Shown: one piece after another, positions 1 through 8,378 of the stretch | How positions within the stretch are numbered: the stretch's first letter is position 1 | Layout of the letters: every line of letters begins with the position of its first letter | From: Sutterella wadsworthensis 2_1_59BFAA | GTDB lineage: Bacteria; Pseudomonadota; Gammaproteobacteria; Burkholderiales; Burkholderiaceae_F | Direction of reading: 5' to 3' | DNA: 32,164 bases | Assembly: GCF_000297775.1 (NCBI RefSeq) | Contig: NZ_JH815516.1 | Span: 306,476 to 338,639 of the forward strand | Made by a program: the position numbers and the translations under genes | The notes under the pieces: model-generated | What the model saw: the letters and a program-made list of their open reading frames with translations, nothing else | The model's database searches: none | Told to the model about the DNA's origin: nothing

Positions 1-228
1 CGTACGCTGATCTATACGACCAATGCGATTGAAGGGCTCAACCGTGCTATCAGGAAGGTGATCAAGACGCGCACTCTGTTCCCCAATGAGGACGCTGCCA
101 AGAAGCTGATTTACCTGGCCATCATGAATTTCACGGCCTCCTGGAAGCGTGCTACGCCCAAGTGGGCTGCTGCCATGCCCCAGTTCGCTCTGCTGTTTGG
201 TGAGCGCTTTACAGGTGCCATGGAGTAA
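1..228 (+). CDS. IS256-family transposase, C-terminal part (cut by window edge)
   Basis: The frame is open from the first base to TAA at 226-228 and gives 75 residues. The segment TTNAIEGLNRAIRKVIKTR, followed by the closing QFALLFGERF region, matches the C-terminal end of IS256/mutator-type DDE transposases. In that family the last catalytic glutamate lies in the NAIEGLNR helix, which is visible here. The start and most of the protein lie to the left of the window, so intactness cannot be judged. Large inverted repeats follow directly and may hold the right end of the element. Confidence 0.85.
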   Translation, partial: RTLIYTTNAIEGLNRAIRKVIKTRTLFPNEDAAKKLIYLAIMNFTASWKRATPKWAAAMPQFALLFGERFTGAME

Positions 229-243
229 GGAAGGGATATGATT

Positions 244-361
244 AGACCTCTCGCGCTAACGCGCCAGCCGCTTCGCGGCGCGCGATAGCGGGGGCTAAGG
301 AGGATCCTCCCGCGCTCCGCGCGGGCCCCTCCACCTTAGCCCCCGCTATCGCATCAGGTCT
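244..361. repeat. Nested inverted repeats downstream of the IS256 transposase
   Basis: A perfect 19-bp inverted repeat lies at 282-300 and 334-352. Between its arms is a second hairpin, CCCGCGC at 309-315 with GCGCGGG at 319-325. AGACCT (244-249) and AGGTCT (356-361) bracket the whole unit. The structure begins 15 bp after the transposase stop, so it may be the element's right end, a bidirectional terminator, or a palindromic intergenic repeat. Confidence 0.6.
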
Positions 362-385
362 GGCATACTGCATCTCAAATACAAA

Positions 386-407
386 GGGCAGCCTCGTTGG
401 GCTGCCC
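386..407 (-). terminator. Possible weak intrinsic terminator or hairpin
   Basis: GGGCAGCC (386-393) pairs with GGCTGCCC (400-407). Read on the minus strand the stem is followed by TTTGTATTT, a weak U-tract. No minus-strand gene was recognised upstream of it, so its role is unclear. The rest of 408-598 shows nothing recognisable. Confidence 0.3.
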
Positions 408-598
408 CTGGAATAACCTCCCCAGACACAGAAATCCTGACACTCCCGAGTTGCATTTCGGGTGCTGCGTTCAGGAGGTTCCTCTCCAGAGACGCAGGGC
501 AATCATTCCGGTCTGCAGTTGGGCATTATCGATCCACTTTGTGGAGCTCGTGGTAACATCACGGCACATTCCACCCACATCCGACCGCTTCGAAAACC

Positions 599-1054
599 AT
601 GCTCAACTGGCTCATCGGGACGCTCTTCATGGCGTTTCCCCTGCTTCTTCCCATTTTCATTCTCATGATCGCCCGCAAAATCGGCTACCGCTGGCCCGCC
701 CAGAGGCTCTTCATGCGCGTGGCGCTCGCCTTCTACGCGATCTCTCTCGTACTCATCGGCGGGCATGCCGCTGAAACCGGACTCGGACTTCAGGAATTCT
801 TCAACGCCTACTACGGCGCGGCTTCTGATGCCACCCTGCTCTACTACCTCGGTCTCGCGTGCCAGATCCTCGCCATTGTCGCGCTCATGTTTGTTGTCAA
901 CTGGAAGGTCATTCGCCTCTACTACGGCGAGGACTGGAAGGCTCCCGCCGGCTTCATGACGAAGGAGGAGGCCGAGAAGGCCGCCAATGCCGACGATGTT
1001 CAACCCGAAGCCAACGTCGCCGAACCTCGCAAAAAGGACGGCAGGACCGAATAA
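599..1054 (+). CDS. Small integral membrane protein of unknown function
   Basis: This 151-residue protein has three clear hydrophobic segments: about residues 5-24 (LIGTLFMAFPLLLPIFILM), 39-58 (VALAFYAISLVLIGG) and 80-103 (TLLYYLGLACQILAIVALMF). It ends in a charged, lysine- and glutamate-rich tail of about 45 residues, probably cytoplasmic. I do not recognise a family. An in-frame stop at 554-556 means the start must lie after it. ATG at 599 is the first candidate but has no good ribosome binding site; ATG at 629 would shorten the first membrane segment. It stands alone, followed by a hairpin shared with the convergent antitoxin-like gene. Confidence 0.7.
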   Translation: MLNWLIGTLFMAFPLLLPIFILMIARKIGYRWPAQRLFMRVALAFYAISLVLIGGHAAETGLGLQEFFNAYYGAASDATLLYYLGLACQILAIVALMFVVNWKVIRLYYGEDWKAPAGFMTKEEAEKAANADDVQPEANVAEPRKKDGRTE

Positions 1055-1085
1055 TCGGCGTCAGATCTTCGCTCCCGTGTGTGAA

Positions 1086-1120
1086 AAGGCCGCAGGTGTC
1101 AGAGCCCGCGGCCTTCTTGT
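1086..1120 (+). terminator. Intrinsic terminator after the membrane protein gene
   Basis: AAGGCCGC (1086-1093) pairs with GCGGCCTT (1108-1115) and is followed by CTTGT. It lies between convergent genes and could act on both strands. Confidence 0.55.
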
Positions 1121-1157
1121 ATTCAGTGACTGTGGAGGAAATGCTTGGGTTTGCGCA

Positions 1158-1478
1158 TCAAGGGGCGGCCTTCTCGGTCGCGTGAGCCTCGTCCCAAGCG
1201 GCCATCATGTCGAGCCAGGGGGCTGCGCCCGTGCCGAATATCGAGCCTGCGGTTTCGGCCATGGCGGGCGTGAGCGGTAGTTCGCCGTGGTAGAAGGCCT
1301 CGAGTTCGGTCGCCGAGAGGCCGAACCACTTCGCCGCGAGTGCGGGCGGGGTATCTGCGAGGATTTCGCGAAGGACTTCTCCGGGGTGCTGCTGGGCGGA
1401 TGCGGGCCTGCGGCCGCCGCGCTTCCCTGCGGGACTGGGCTTGCCGGACTTTCCGGCCTTGTTCGGTTTTCCGGCCAT
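1158..1478 (-). CDS. HigA-like antitoxin / XRE-type DNA-binding protein
   Basis: The 106-residue protein has a basic N-terminus rich in Lys, Gly and Pro. A helix-turn-helix region follows that matches the HigA family of addiction-module antitoxins: HPGEVLREIL, then the recognition segment around FGLSATELEAFYHGE, then the characteristic MAETAGSIFGTGAAPWLDM, corresponding to the family's 'MA..L...FGTS...WL..Q' signature. ATG at 1478 is preferred because GGAG lies nine bases upstream; a TTG at 1493 in the same frame has no such support. No HigB toxin gene lies next to it, so it is either an orphan antitoxin or a stand-alone regulator. The lysine/glycine-rich N-terminal extension is unusual for HigA. 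Confidence 0.75.
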   Translation of the reverse strand: MAGKPNKAGKSGKPSPAGKRGGRRPASAQQHPGEVLREILADTPPALAAKWFGLSATELEAFYHGELPLTPAMAETAGSIFGTGAAPWLDMMAAWDEAHATEKAAP

Positions 1479-1670
1479 GACGCTGGTCTCCAAAAACGGT
1501 ATGTATCCTGCAATCTTATCCCTTTGGGTGACGTTCTTCTAGTACCAATGCTCAATTGCAACGGTCCTTGTGGTTGAGGTCGGGGTATCCGCGAGACGCC
1601 TAGAATGAAGGCATAGACAAAGTTTTTGTGCGCCTCTCCAATTCGGGATGCGCGCGAAGGAGACCGAAAG

Positions 1671-2516
1671 ATGTGCACAACCTGCGGCTGCGGCGAACAC
1701 AACCACACCCACATGCACGCCCATGTGGACGAGAACGGCAATGTAACGACTCATGTCGCCCACGATCACGATCATGAGCATCGTCATGACCATGCCAACG
1801 GGCACCATCATGACCAGGACCACGGTCCCGCTCACAGCCACGCCCCGACGACGTCCGCCTCGCGCGCCATCTCGATCGAGGAGGACATCCTCGGGCGAAA
1901 CAACGCGATTGCGGCCGTCAACAGGAAGTTCTTCCGCGAACACCGCGTGCTCGCGCTCAATCTTGTCTCGTCGCCCGGTTCGGGCAAGACCGAGCTTCTC
2001 GCTCAGACGCTCAAGAGGGCCTCGGGCTTTCGCACGGCCGTGATCGAGGGCGACCAGCAGACCGCGAACGACGCCGAGCGCATACGCGCCACGGGCGTGC
2101 GAGCCCTGCAGATCAACACGGGCAAGGGCTGCCATCTCGACGCCGCGATGGTGAGCCACGCGCTCGAGCATCTTGTGCCCGAAGACGAGTCCGTGCTCTT
2201 CATCGAGAACGTAGGCAACCTCGTCTGCCCGGCCGAGTTCGACCTCGGCGAGGCTCACAAGGTCGTGCTCCTCTCCGTCACGGAGGGCGAGGACAAGCCG
2301 CTCAAGTATCCCGACATGTTCCGCGCGGCCGACCTGATGATCCTCACGAAGACGGATCTTCTGCCCTACGTCCCGTTTGACGCAGAGAGGGCCGAGGAGA
2401 ACGCCAGACGCGTGAACCCAAAGATCCGCACGATGCGTGTCTCGGCCGTGTCGGGCGAAGGCATGGAGAAGTGGCTCGCCTGGCTTGCCGCCGAACTGAT
2501 GCTCTCGGGACTGTGA
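1671..2516 (+). CDS. hypB: Hydrogenase nickel incorporation GTPase HypB
   Basis: HypB is the cytoplasmic GTPase that helps deliver nickel to the large subunit of [NiFe] hydrogenases. This 281-residue version starts [10 protein letters not shown], the N-terminal CxxCGC high-affinity nickel site. A histidine/aspartate-rich stretch spans about residues 11-60 and is likely a nickel store. The GTPase domain shows the P-loop [31 protein letters not shown] with the Cys-His of the G-domain metal site, [13 protein letters not shown], and TKTD as the base-specificity motif. ATG at 1671 follows GAAGGAG at a good distance; longer upstream starts lack this. It is the first gene of hypBFCDE, and hypF starts nine bases after its stop. 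Confidence 0.97.
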   Translation: MCTTCGCGEHNHTHMHAHVDENGNVTTHVAHDHDHEHRHDHANGHHHDQDHGPAHSHAPTTSASRAISIEEDILGRNNAIAAVNRKFFREHRVLALNLVSSPGSGKTELLAQTLKRASGFRTAVIEGDQQTANDAERIRATGVRALQINTGKGCHLDAAMVSHALEHLVPEDESVLFIENVGNLVCPAEFDLGEAHKVVLLSVTEGEDKPLKYPDMFRAADLMILTKTDLLPYVPFDAERAEENARRVNPKIRTMRVSAVSGEGMEKWLAWLAAELMLSGL

Positions 2517-2525
2517 GGTCCGGCC

Positions 2526-4997
2526 ATGACGAAGGCCGCAACGGACTTTCGCGTGCGCGGACTCGTGCAGGGCGTGGGCTTCAGGCCCACGGTCTACAGG
2601 ATCGCGCTTGAGCTCGGTCTCTCGGGCACCGTCTGGAACGATGCCGAAGGGGTCGTCGTGCACCTTGAGGGCGAGTCCGAGGTGCTCGAACGTTTCCCCG
2701 AGGCGCTTCTCGCAGGCAAGCCCCCGCTCGCGCGCATCGACGCCGTCGAGCCCGCGGCGGGCGAACTTCAGGGCATGGAGGGCTTCTCCATTTCCGCCAC
2801 GCCCTCCGGCGGCCGCGTGACCACTGCCGTCACTGCCGACGCCTGTGTGTGTGACGCCTGCCTCGACGACATCTTCAATCCAAATGACCGCCGCTGGCGC
2901 TATCCGTTTGCAAACTGCACCCATTGCGGCCCGCGCTTCACCATCACGCGCCACCTTCCCTACGACCGTCCCCAGACGGCCATGGCGGGCTTTCCGATGT
3001 GCCCCGACTGCAGGGCCGAGTACGAGGATCCGCTCAACAGGCGCTTCCACGCCCAGCCGATCGCCTGCCCCGTCTGCGGACCGAAGCTCACGCTCGTGAC
3101 GCCCGACGGTACGGCGGTCGAGGGCGACGCCATCCGCGAGACGGTGAAGGCCCTCGGGGCCGGCCGGATCATTGCGATCAAGGGGCTCGGCGGCTTTCAC
3201 CTTGCGTGTGACGCCGAGAATCCGGAAGCCGTCGCTGCGCTCCGCAGCCGCAAGCAGCGCGATGAAAAGCCCCTTGCTGTCATGGTCGCGGGCCTTGCTT
3301 CGGCCGAGCGCTTCGCACACGTCACCGACGATGAGAAGGTCCTTCTCACGGGCCCCGCGCATCCGATCGTGCTGCTGAAGAGAAGGACGGGGAAAAACGT
3401 GCCTGCGTTTGCAGGCGTTGCCGACGGACTCGAGGCGATCGGGGTCATGCTCCCCTATACGCCCCTTCACGCCCTCATCTTCCACAGTTTTGCGGGCGAG
3501 CCCGAGGGACGCGGCTGGATGAACGACGTCCTTCCCGTCACGCTCGTGATGACGAGCGCCAACATGAGCGGACTGCCGCTCTGCACCGAAAACGAGGAGG
3601 CGCTCGAGCGCCTCTCCGGGGTCGCAGACCTCTTCCTTCTCTCCAATCGAGACATCGTCACACCCTGCGACGACTCGGTCGTGAGGGCGGGCGTTGAAGG
3701 CACGTCCTTCGTGCGCCGCTCGAGGGGTTATGCGCCCGAGGCGGTCATGCTCCCCGAATCTGCGGGCGCGGCGAAAAAGCCCGTCGCCCTCGCCTTCGGG
3801 CCCTATCTCAAGAACACGGCGTGCTTTCTTCGTGATCGCGAAGCCTTCCTCACGCAGCACGTGGGATCCCTCTCGAACCGACCGACGGTCGAGCTTCTCT
3901 CGCGCTCGGTCTCACACATGAGCGCCCTTTTCGAACTGAGTCCCGAGGTCGTCGCCTGCGACGCGCATCCGGACTTTCCTTCGACGAGACTTGCCCTTGA
4001 ATATGCGGACCTGCACGGCATTCCCTGCATTCCCGTTCACCATCATGCGGCCCACGTGGGCGTCGTGGCGGCGGAGCGCGGCGTTGTGAAGCCCCTGCTC
4101 GGCCTTGCGCTCGACGGCGTCGGCATGGGGGCGGACCGTCTCCCCTGGGGCGGCGAACTTCTTCTCTGCGGGCCCGCCTCGTGGGCGAGGCTCTCTCACC
4201 TCGAGTCCATGCCGATGCCGGGCGGCGACAGGGCCGCCACGGAACCCTGGCGCATGGGCGTCGCCCTGATGGTGATGGCGGGCGCGGGGGACTTTGCAGA
4301 AGAGCTCTTCCCCGGCATTGCGTCGGTGTCGATGCTCAGGAAGCTCCTCGCGGGGGATCCGGAGAAGGCGGCCATGCTCGGTACGACCACTTCCTTCGGA
4401 CGTTGGTTCGACGGCATGAGCGCCATTCTCGGCCTCTGCACCCATCAGCACGACGAGGCAACCGCCGCCATGCGTCTTGAGGGCGCTGCGGTGCGCGGAC
4501 GCGACAATCCCGCCTGCGGCACGCTCGACGTTGAGGCGGGCGACCGGATGATTCTTGCCGACGGCACGCTCTCGCTCGTGCCCCTCGTTCGCCGCGTCGT
4601 CGACGAAAGGCTCTCTGGCACATCCGTCGAGTGTCTCGCGGCTCTCGTGGAAAATGCCGTCATCGCCGCGCTCGCCGACTGGATCGCCTTCCACGCGACG
4701 AAGCTCGTCGAAGAATTCGGTCCGGGGCTTCTTGCCTCGGACGACAATGAAAACATGCTTGTCGCCCTCACGGGTGGTACCATGAACAACGCGGCCCTCT
4801 CGAAGGGGCTCGTCGAGGCGCTCACTTCGAGGGGCCTCGCCGGAGCGCTGCCGCTGCACATCCCCGCGGGAGACGGCGGACTTTCGCTCGGTGAGGCCTG
4901 GTGGGCCCGCTCGGCACTGGCCGCAGGCGCGACTGAGTACGCGCCGCTCGACGCCTCCTCCGTTCTCGGACGAGTGCAACCACAAGGAGAATCATGA
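2526..4997 (+). CDS. hypF: Carbamoyltransferase HypF
   Basis: HypF converts carbamoyl phosphate to a carbamoyl adenylate and passes the carbamoyl group to the C-terminal cysteine of HypE, the first step in making the cyanide ligands of the [NiFe] active site. The domains are in the family order: acylphosphatase (VRGLVQGVGFRPTVYRIA, residues about 9-26), paired zinc-finger modules (CDACLDD, CTHCGPRF, CPDCRAEY, CPVCGPK, about 105-185), a YrdC-like domain starting near IIAIKGLGGFHLACDA, and a Kae1-like domain with the metal-binding HHHAAHVG segment. The protein is 823 residues, somewhat longer than the usual 750-770. GAGG precedes the ATG. The stop overlaps the upstream region of hypC, which suggests coupled translation. 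Confidence 0.97.
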   Translation: MTKAATDFRVRGLVQGVGFRPTVYRIALELGLSGTVWNDAEGVVVHLEGESEVLERFPEALLAGKPPLARIDAVEPAAGELQGMEGFSISATPSGGRVTTAVTADACVCDACLDDIFNPNDRRWRYPFANCTHCGPRFTITRHLPYDRPQTAMAGFPMCPDCRAEYEDPLNRRFHAQPIACPVCGPKLTLVTPDGTAVEGDAIRETVKALGAGRIIAIKGLGGFHLACDAENPEAVAALRSRKQRDEKPLAVMVAGLASAERFAHVTDDEKVLLTGPAHPIVLLKRRTGKNVPAFAGVADGLEAIGVMLPYTPLHALIFHSFAGEPEGRGWMNDVLPVTLVMTSANMSGLPLCTENEEALERLSGVADLFLLSNRDIVTPCDDSVVRAGVEGTSFVRRSRGYAPEAVMLPESAGAAKKPVALAFGPYLKNTACFLRDREAFLTQHVGSLSNRPTVELLSRSVSHMSALFELSPEVVACDAHPDFPSTRLALEYADLHGIPCIPVHHHAAHVGVVAAERGVVKPLLGLALDGVGMGADRLPWGGELLLCGPASWARLSHLESMPMPGGDRAATEPWRMGVALMVMAGAGDFAEELFPGIASVSMLRKLLAGDPEKAAMLGTTTSFGRWFDGMSAILGLCTHQHDEATAAMRLEGAAVRGRDNPACGTLDVEAGDRMILADGTLSLVPLVRRVVDERLSGTSVECLAALVENAVIAALADWIAFHATKLVEEFGPGLLASDDNENMLVALTGGTMNNAALSKGLVEALTSRGLAGALPLHIPAGDGGLSLGEAWWARSALAAGATEYAPLDASSVLGRVQPQGES

Positions 4998-4998
4998 C

Positions 4999-5235
4999 AT
5001 GTGTCTCGCCATTCCAGGACAGATCATCAGGCTCGCCGGCGACGGCGAGGCCGTCTGCGACATCGGCGGCATTGAAAAGACGGTCAACGTCTCGCTCATC
5101 GAGCGCCCCGTTCCGGGAGACTGGGTCATCGTGCACGTGGGCTTCGCGCTCAACCGCATCGACCCCGAGGAGGCCCAGAGGACCCTCGCGGCGCTCAAGG
5201 CCGCGGGTCTGCACGACGAGGAGCACGCATCATGA
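4999..5235 (+). CDS. hypC: Hydrogenase maturation chaperone HypC
   Basis: HypC is a small chaperone that, with HypD, carries the Fe(CN)2CO group and transfers it to the hydrogenase large-subunit precursor. The 78-residue product starts MCLAIPGQI. Cys2, which becomes functional after methionine removal, is the essential iron-ligating residue. GDWVIVHVGFALNRID is the second family signature. The start is at 4999, one base after the hypF stop codon, with AAGGAG upstream at 4984-4989. Its last four bases overlap the hypD ATG, so hypF, hypC and hypD are tightly coupled. Confidence 0.96.
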   Translation: MCLAIPGQIIRLAGDGEAVCDIGGIEKTVNVSLIERPVPGDWVIVHVGFALNRIDPEEAQRTLAALKAAGLHDEEHAS

Positions 5236-6389
5236 AGTACGTCGACGAATACCGTGAGGGCGATGCCGCACGGCGCATTGCTGCCGAGATCAGGCATGAG
5301 GCCGATCCGAAAAGGATCTACCGCTTCATGGAGTTCTGCGGCGGCCACACCCACGTGCTCGCCCGCTGGGGGCTCACCGACATCCTGCCGCCCAACGTGC
5401 GCATGATCCACGGACCGGGCTGTCCCGTCTGCGTGCTGCCCGTCGCGCGCATCGACATGGCGATGCAGCTCGCGCTCGAAAGGAACGTGATCCTCTGCAC
5501 CTATGCCGACACCATGCGCGTCCCGGCGGGCAAGGGCATGTCGCTCTTCAAGGCCAAGGCTCAGGGCGCGGACATCCGCATGATCTACTCGCCCATGGAT
5601 GCGCTTGAGCTGGCGAAAGCCAATCCAGAGCGCGAGGTCGTCTTCTTCGCGATCGGGTTCGAGACGACCACGCCGCCCACGGCCGTTGTCCTCAAGGCCG
5701 CAAAGGCCGCGGGCGTGAAGAACTTCTCGGTTTTCTGCAACCACGTGCTCACGCCCGCCGCTATGACCCACATCCTGAAGATGAGCGAGGAGCGCCCCGA
5801 AGTGCCCGTCCTCGACGGTTTCGTGGGCCCCGCCCACGTCTCAACCATCATCGGTTCGGGACCCTACGAGGTCTTCGCGCGCGACAACCGCCTTCCCGTC
5901 GTTGTGACGGGGTTCGAGCCCCTCGACATGCTCTACGCCATCCTGATGATGGTGAGGCAGGTGAACGACGGCCGCCACGAAGTTGAAAACGAATTCACCC
6001 GCGCCGTCACCCGTGATGGGAACGTCGCCGCCATCCGCCTAATGGACGAGGTCTTCGAGCTTCGCGATTCGTTCGAGTGGCGCGGACTCGGACGCCTCCC
6101 TAAGTCCGCCCTGAAGCTTCGCCCCGAATGGGCGGACTTCGACGCGGAAAAGCGCTTTGCCATGACCGAGCGCGCCGTCACGGACAACAAGGCCTGCGCC
6201 TGCGGTGCGATCCTCAGGGGCGAAAAGACGCCCGAACAATGCCCGCTCTTTGGCCGCGCCTGCAATCCCGCCAACCCGATCGGGGCCTGCATGGTCTCCT
6301 CGGAAGGCGCCTGTGCGGCCGCCTGGAGCTACGGCCGACGCCGCGCCGCAGCGCCCGAGAAGGCGAAGACTTCTGACGATCAGCGATAA
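5232..6389 (+). CDS. hypD: Fe-S protein HypD for hydrogenase Fe(CN)2CO assembly
   Basis: HypD is the [4Fe-4S] scaffold on which, with HypC, the iron atom receives its cyanide and CO ligands. The 385-residue product has all the family landmarks: FCGGHTH near residue 34, HGPGCPVCVLP near 60, FFAIGFETTTPPTA near 140, FCNHVLTP near 169 and DGFVGPAHVSTIIG near 195. A C-terminal cysteine-rich region (CACGAI, QCPLFGRAC, GACMVSSEGAC) holds the cluster. It overlaps hypC by four bases (ATGA), and hypE starts 17 bases downstream. Confidence 0.97.
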   Translation: MKYVDEYREGDAARRIAAEIRHEADPKRIYRFMEFCGGHTHVLARWGLTDILPPNVRMIHGPGCPVCVLPVARIDMAMQLALERNVILCTYADTMRVPAGKGMSLFKAKAQGADIRMIYSPMDALELAKANPEREVVFFAIGFETTTPPTAVVLKAAKAAGVKNFSVFCNHVLTPAAMTHILKMSEERPEVPVLDGFVGPAHVSTIIGSGPYEVFARDNRLPVVVTGFEPLDMLYAILMMVRQVNDGRHEVENEFTRAVTRDGNVAAIRLMDEVFELRDSFEWRGLGRLPKSALKLRPEWADFDAEKRFAMTERAVTDNKACACGAILRGEKTPEQCPLFGRACNPANPIGACMVSSEGACAAAWSYGRRRAAAPEKAKTSDDQR

Positions 6390-6406
6390 AGGAAGAAGGA
6401 AGAACC

Positions 6407-7456
6407 ATGACCGACTTTTACATGCGCCCCCTCGACATGAAGAACGGCGCCGTCGACCTCACCCACGGCGCGGGCGGCCGCGCCACCGCGCAGCTCATTC
6501 ACGACGTCTTCGGACGGCACTTCACGAACGCCTGGCTCGACGAAGGGCACGACGGCGCGCTCCTTCCGCCCATGACCCGCCCCGTGGCCGTCTCCTGCGA
6601 CGGCCACGTCGTGCGTCCCCTCTTCTTCCCCGGCGGCGACATCGGGCGGCTCTCCGTAGCAGGCACCGTCAACGACGTCGCCATGTGCGGTGCACGGCCC
6701 CTCTATCTCACCGCCAGCTTCATTCTTGAAGAGGGCTTTCCCCTCAAGGACCTCGACGCCGTCGTCGCCTCCATGGCGAAAACCTGCGAAGAGGCGGGCG
6801 TCGCCATCGTGACGGGCGACACCAAGGTGGTCGAGCGAGGCCACGGAGACGGCGTCTACATCGCGATCTCCGGCATCGGCGAAAAGATCTCGGAGGGCAC
6901 GATCTCGGGGCGCGCCGCACGTCCCGGCGACGCCGTGCTCATCTCGGGCACCATGGGCGACCACGGCACCGCCATCCTCTCCTTCCGCGAAGGCATGAGC
7001 TTCGGCACGACCGTCGAGAGCGACTGCGCACCATTGAACGAAATGGTCGAGGCGGTCCTTTCCGCCGCCCCGCACGTCCACGTGCTGCGCGATCCGACCC
7101 GCGGAGGCCTTGCCGCCACACTCAACGAAATCGCCTCCCAGAGCAACGTTGGGATCCTTCTTGAGGAGAGCACCGTGCCCGTGCGCCCCGAAGTCCGGAG
7201 CGCCTGCGAATTCCTCGGACTCGATCCGCTATACGTCGCCAACGAAGGCAAGATGATCGTGATCGTCCCCGAAGACGAGGCCGACGCGGCGCTCGCCGCC
7301 ATGCGCGCCTCGCCCTATGGCGAGAACTCCGCAAGGATCGGTCACGTGACGGACGACTCTGACGTCCCAGTCGGCATGGTCGAGATGGTGACCCTCATGG
7401 GCGGACGCCGGACCGTCGACTGGCTCGCGGGCGAGCAGCTTCCGCGAATCTGCTGA
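6407..7456 (+). CDS. hypE: Carbamoyl dehydratase HypE
   Basis: HypE receives the carbamoyl group from HypF on its C-terminal cysteine and dehydrates it with ATP to a thiocyanate, the source of the cyanide ligands. The 349-residue protein shows LTHGAGGRATAQLI near the N-terminus, the PurM/AIR-synthase-like core (SVAGTVNDVAMCGARP, VTGDTKVVERG, LRDPTRGGLAATLNEIA), and ends in PRIC, the obligatory carbamoylated terminal cysteine. AAGGAAG motifs precede the ATG. It is the last gene of the operon and is followed by a strong terminator. Confidence 0.97.
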   Translation: MTDFYMRPLDMKNGAVDLTHGAGGRATAQLIHDVFGRHFTNAWLDEGHDGALLPPMTRPVAVSCDGHVVRPLFFPGGDIGRLSVAGTVNDVAMCGARPLYLTASFILEEGFPLKDLDAVVASMAKTCEEAGVAIVTGDTKVVERGHGDGVYIAISGIGEKISEGTISGRAARPGDAVLISGTMGDHGTAILSFREGMSFGTTVESDCAPLNEMVEAVLSAAPHVHVLRDPTRGGLAATLNEIASQSNVGILLEESTVPVRPEVRSACEFLGLDPLYVANEGKMIVIVPEDEADAALAAMRASPYGENSARIGHVTDDSDVPVGMVEMVTLMGGRRTVDWLAGEQLPRIC

Positions 7457-7475
7457 GCCCAAGGAAGTCTCTGAA

Positions 7476-7520
7476 GCCCTGCGGGACGCACGTTCGAGCC
7501 GCCGCAGGGCTCTTTTTTTT
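7476..7520 (+). terminator. Intrinsic terminator of the hyp operon
   Basis: GCCCTGCGG (7476-7484) pairs with CCGCAGGGC (7502-7510), followed by TCTTTTTTTT. It lies 20 bases after the hypE stop. Confidence 0.93.
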
Positions 7521-7528
7521 GGGAAAAC

Positions 7529-7542
7529 TTGATGCGCGTCAA
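7529..7542. promoter_or_regulatory. FNR-like box
   Basis: TTGATGCGCGTCAA matches the FNR consensus TTGAT-N4-ATCAA at nine of ten defined positions. It sits just after the hyp terminator, 427 bases before HU, so its target is unclear. No good -10 element lies at the spacing expected for class II activation. Confidence 0.4.
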
Positions 7543-7845
7543 ATGAATTGCAGAATTCCGGAAGGTTGTTTCAGGCCTTAAATTGGTAGCAGCTTGTAAA
7601 TTCTTGGGTCTTTCTGCAGGGTCGCAAAGGTGTCTCGGCCGGTCCGACGGTTCCGTAATGGCGGAAAACCCTCGCAAATCTACGCAGAAATGCGGAAGAA
7701 ATGCTCGAAATCGGCTCCTGACCACGCTTTCGGGCGAAAATGCCTGCCCTTTTTTCGGAAAAATTGCAAGAGGGGGCGGGCATCGTTCGCAGGCCCCGAA
7801 GCCCTTCGGATCCGTTGGAGGGCAATCGCTGCGGCGAGAAGACTT

Positions 7846-7854
7846 TGCTATGAT
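7846..7854 (+). promoter_or_regulatory. Extended -10 promoter for HU
   Basis: TGCTATGAT fits the extended -10 form TGnTATAAT with a single mismatch (TATGAT at 7849-7854). No clear -35 hexamer is seen. Transcription would start near 7861 and give a leader of about 108 bases. Confidence 0.5.
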
Positions 7855-7968
7855 TGTGCCCAAGTCGAGCTCGGGTCCCTTTCCGTGTTCGACTCGGTAT
7901 TCGGGCCCTGTCCGTCAGGAGGACGGGCCGCACTATCGGGACTCACGGTCCCTTCAGGAGTCATTGAA

Positions 7969-8241
7969 ATGAACAAGTCCGAATTTATCACCGCCCTCCA
8001 GGCCAAGACCGGTCTCGCCAAGGCCGACGTGACGAAGCTCGTCAACGCCTACGGTGAAGTCGTCATTGAAGCCGTTTCCAAGGGCGAAGACGTTCGCCTC
8101 ATCGGCTTCGGCACGTTTGGCACCTCCGAACGCGCCGCCCGCGTCGGCCGCAACCCGCACACGGGTCAGGAAATCCAGATCCCGGCCGGCCGCGTCGTCC
8201 GCTTCTCCGCCTCCGCCAACTTCAAGGAAGCCGTGAAGTAA
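7969..8241 (+). CDS. hup: DNA-binding protein HU
   Basis: HU is a small nucleoid-associated protein that bends DNA without sequence specificity as a dimer. The 90-residue product starts MNKSEFITALQAKTGL and carries the DNABII signature GFGTFGTSERAARVGRNPHT and the beta-arm around GQEIQIPAGRVVRF, with the conserved arm-tip proline. ATG at 7969 follows CAGGAG. The gene is transcribed alone, between an extended -10 promoter and a strong terminator. Confidence 0.96.
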   Translation: MNKSEFITALQAKTGLAKADVTKLVNAYGEVVIEAVSKGEDVRLIGFGTFGTSERAARVGRNPHTGQEIQIPAGRVVRFSASANFKEAVK

Positions 8242-8266
8242 TCCGCTGATCCGTCCGATCATGCAA

Positions 8267-8301
8267 GCAAAGAGGAGCCCGCAGGCTCCTCTTTGCATTT
8301 T
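8267..8301 (+). terminator. Intrinsic terminator of HU
   Basis: A 13-bp perfect stem (8267-8279 with 8284-8296) has a four-base loop and is followed by ATTTT. The tail runs into the -35 box of the queF promoter. Confidence 0.9.
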
Positions 8302-8328
8302 GGTTCCTCACCTTCGTCCCGCTATAAT
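8300..8328 (+). promoter_or_regulatory. Sigma-70-type promoter of queF-rrf2
   Basis: TTGGTT (8300-8305) and a consensus TATAAT (8323-8328) are separated by 17 bp. The start would be near 8335, 45 bases before the queF ATG. Confidence 0.8.
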
Positions 8329-8378
8329 CTGCGGACGAGAACAGCATTCACTCTCAGGAATCCATTTCAGGAGAAGCC

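Larger units (their letters stand above)
7521..7968 (+). other. 448-bp intergenic stretch, hyp operon to HU, no convincing gene
   Basis: Open frames exist on both strands but none has recognisable protein features or a good ribosome binding site. The region holds an FNR/CRP-like palindrome at its left end and the probable HU promoter at its right end. Confidence 0.5.

Noticed and set aside
1560-1670. Possible sigma-70 promoter for hypB (TTGAGG and TAGAAT)
   Set aside because: The two hexamers are 21 bp apart, too far for a convincing promoter, and no FNR or sigma-54 site was found.
1539-3860. 773-codon open frame antisense to hypB-hypF
   Set aside because: It mirrors two certain hyp genes, has no family features, and arises from the GC-rich codon pattern.
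7571-7933. Frames on both strands in the HU upstream region
   Set aside because: Low-complexity Arg/Pro/Ser-rich translations, no start signals, and overlap with the HU promoter.
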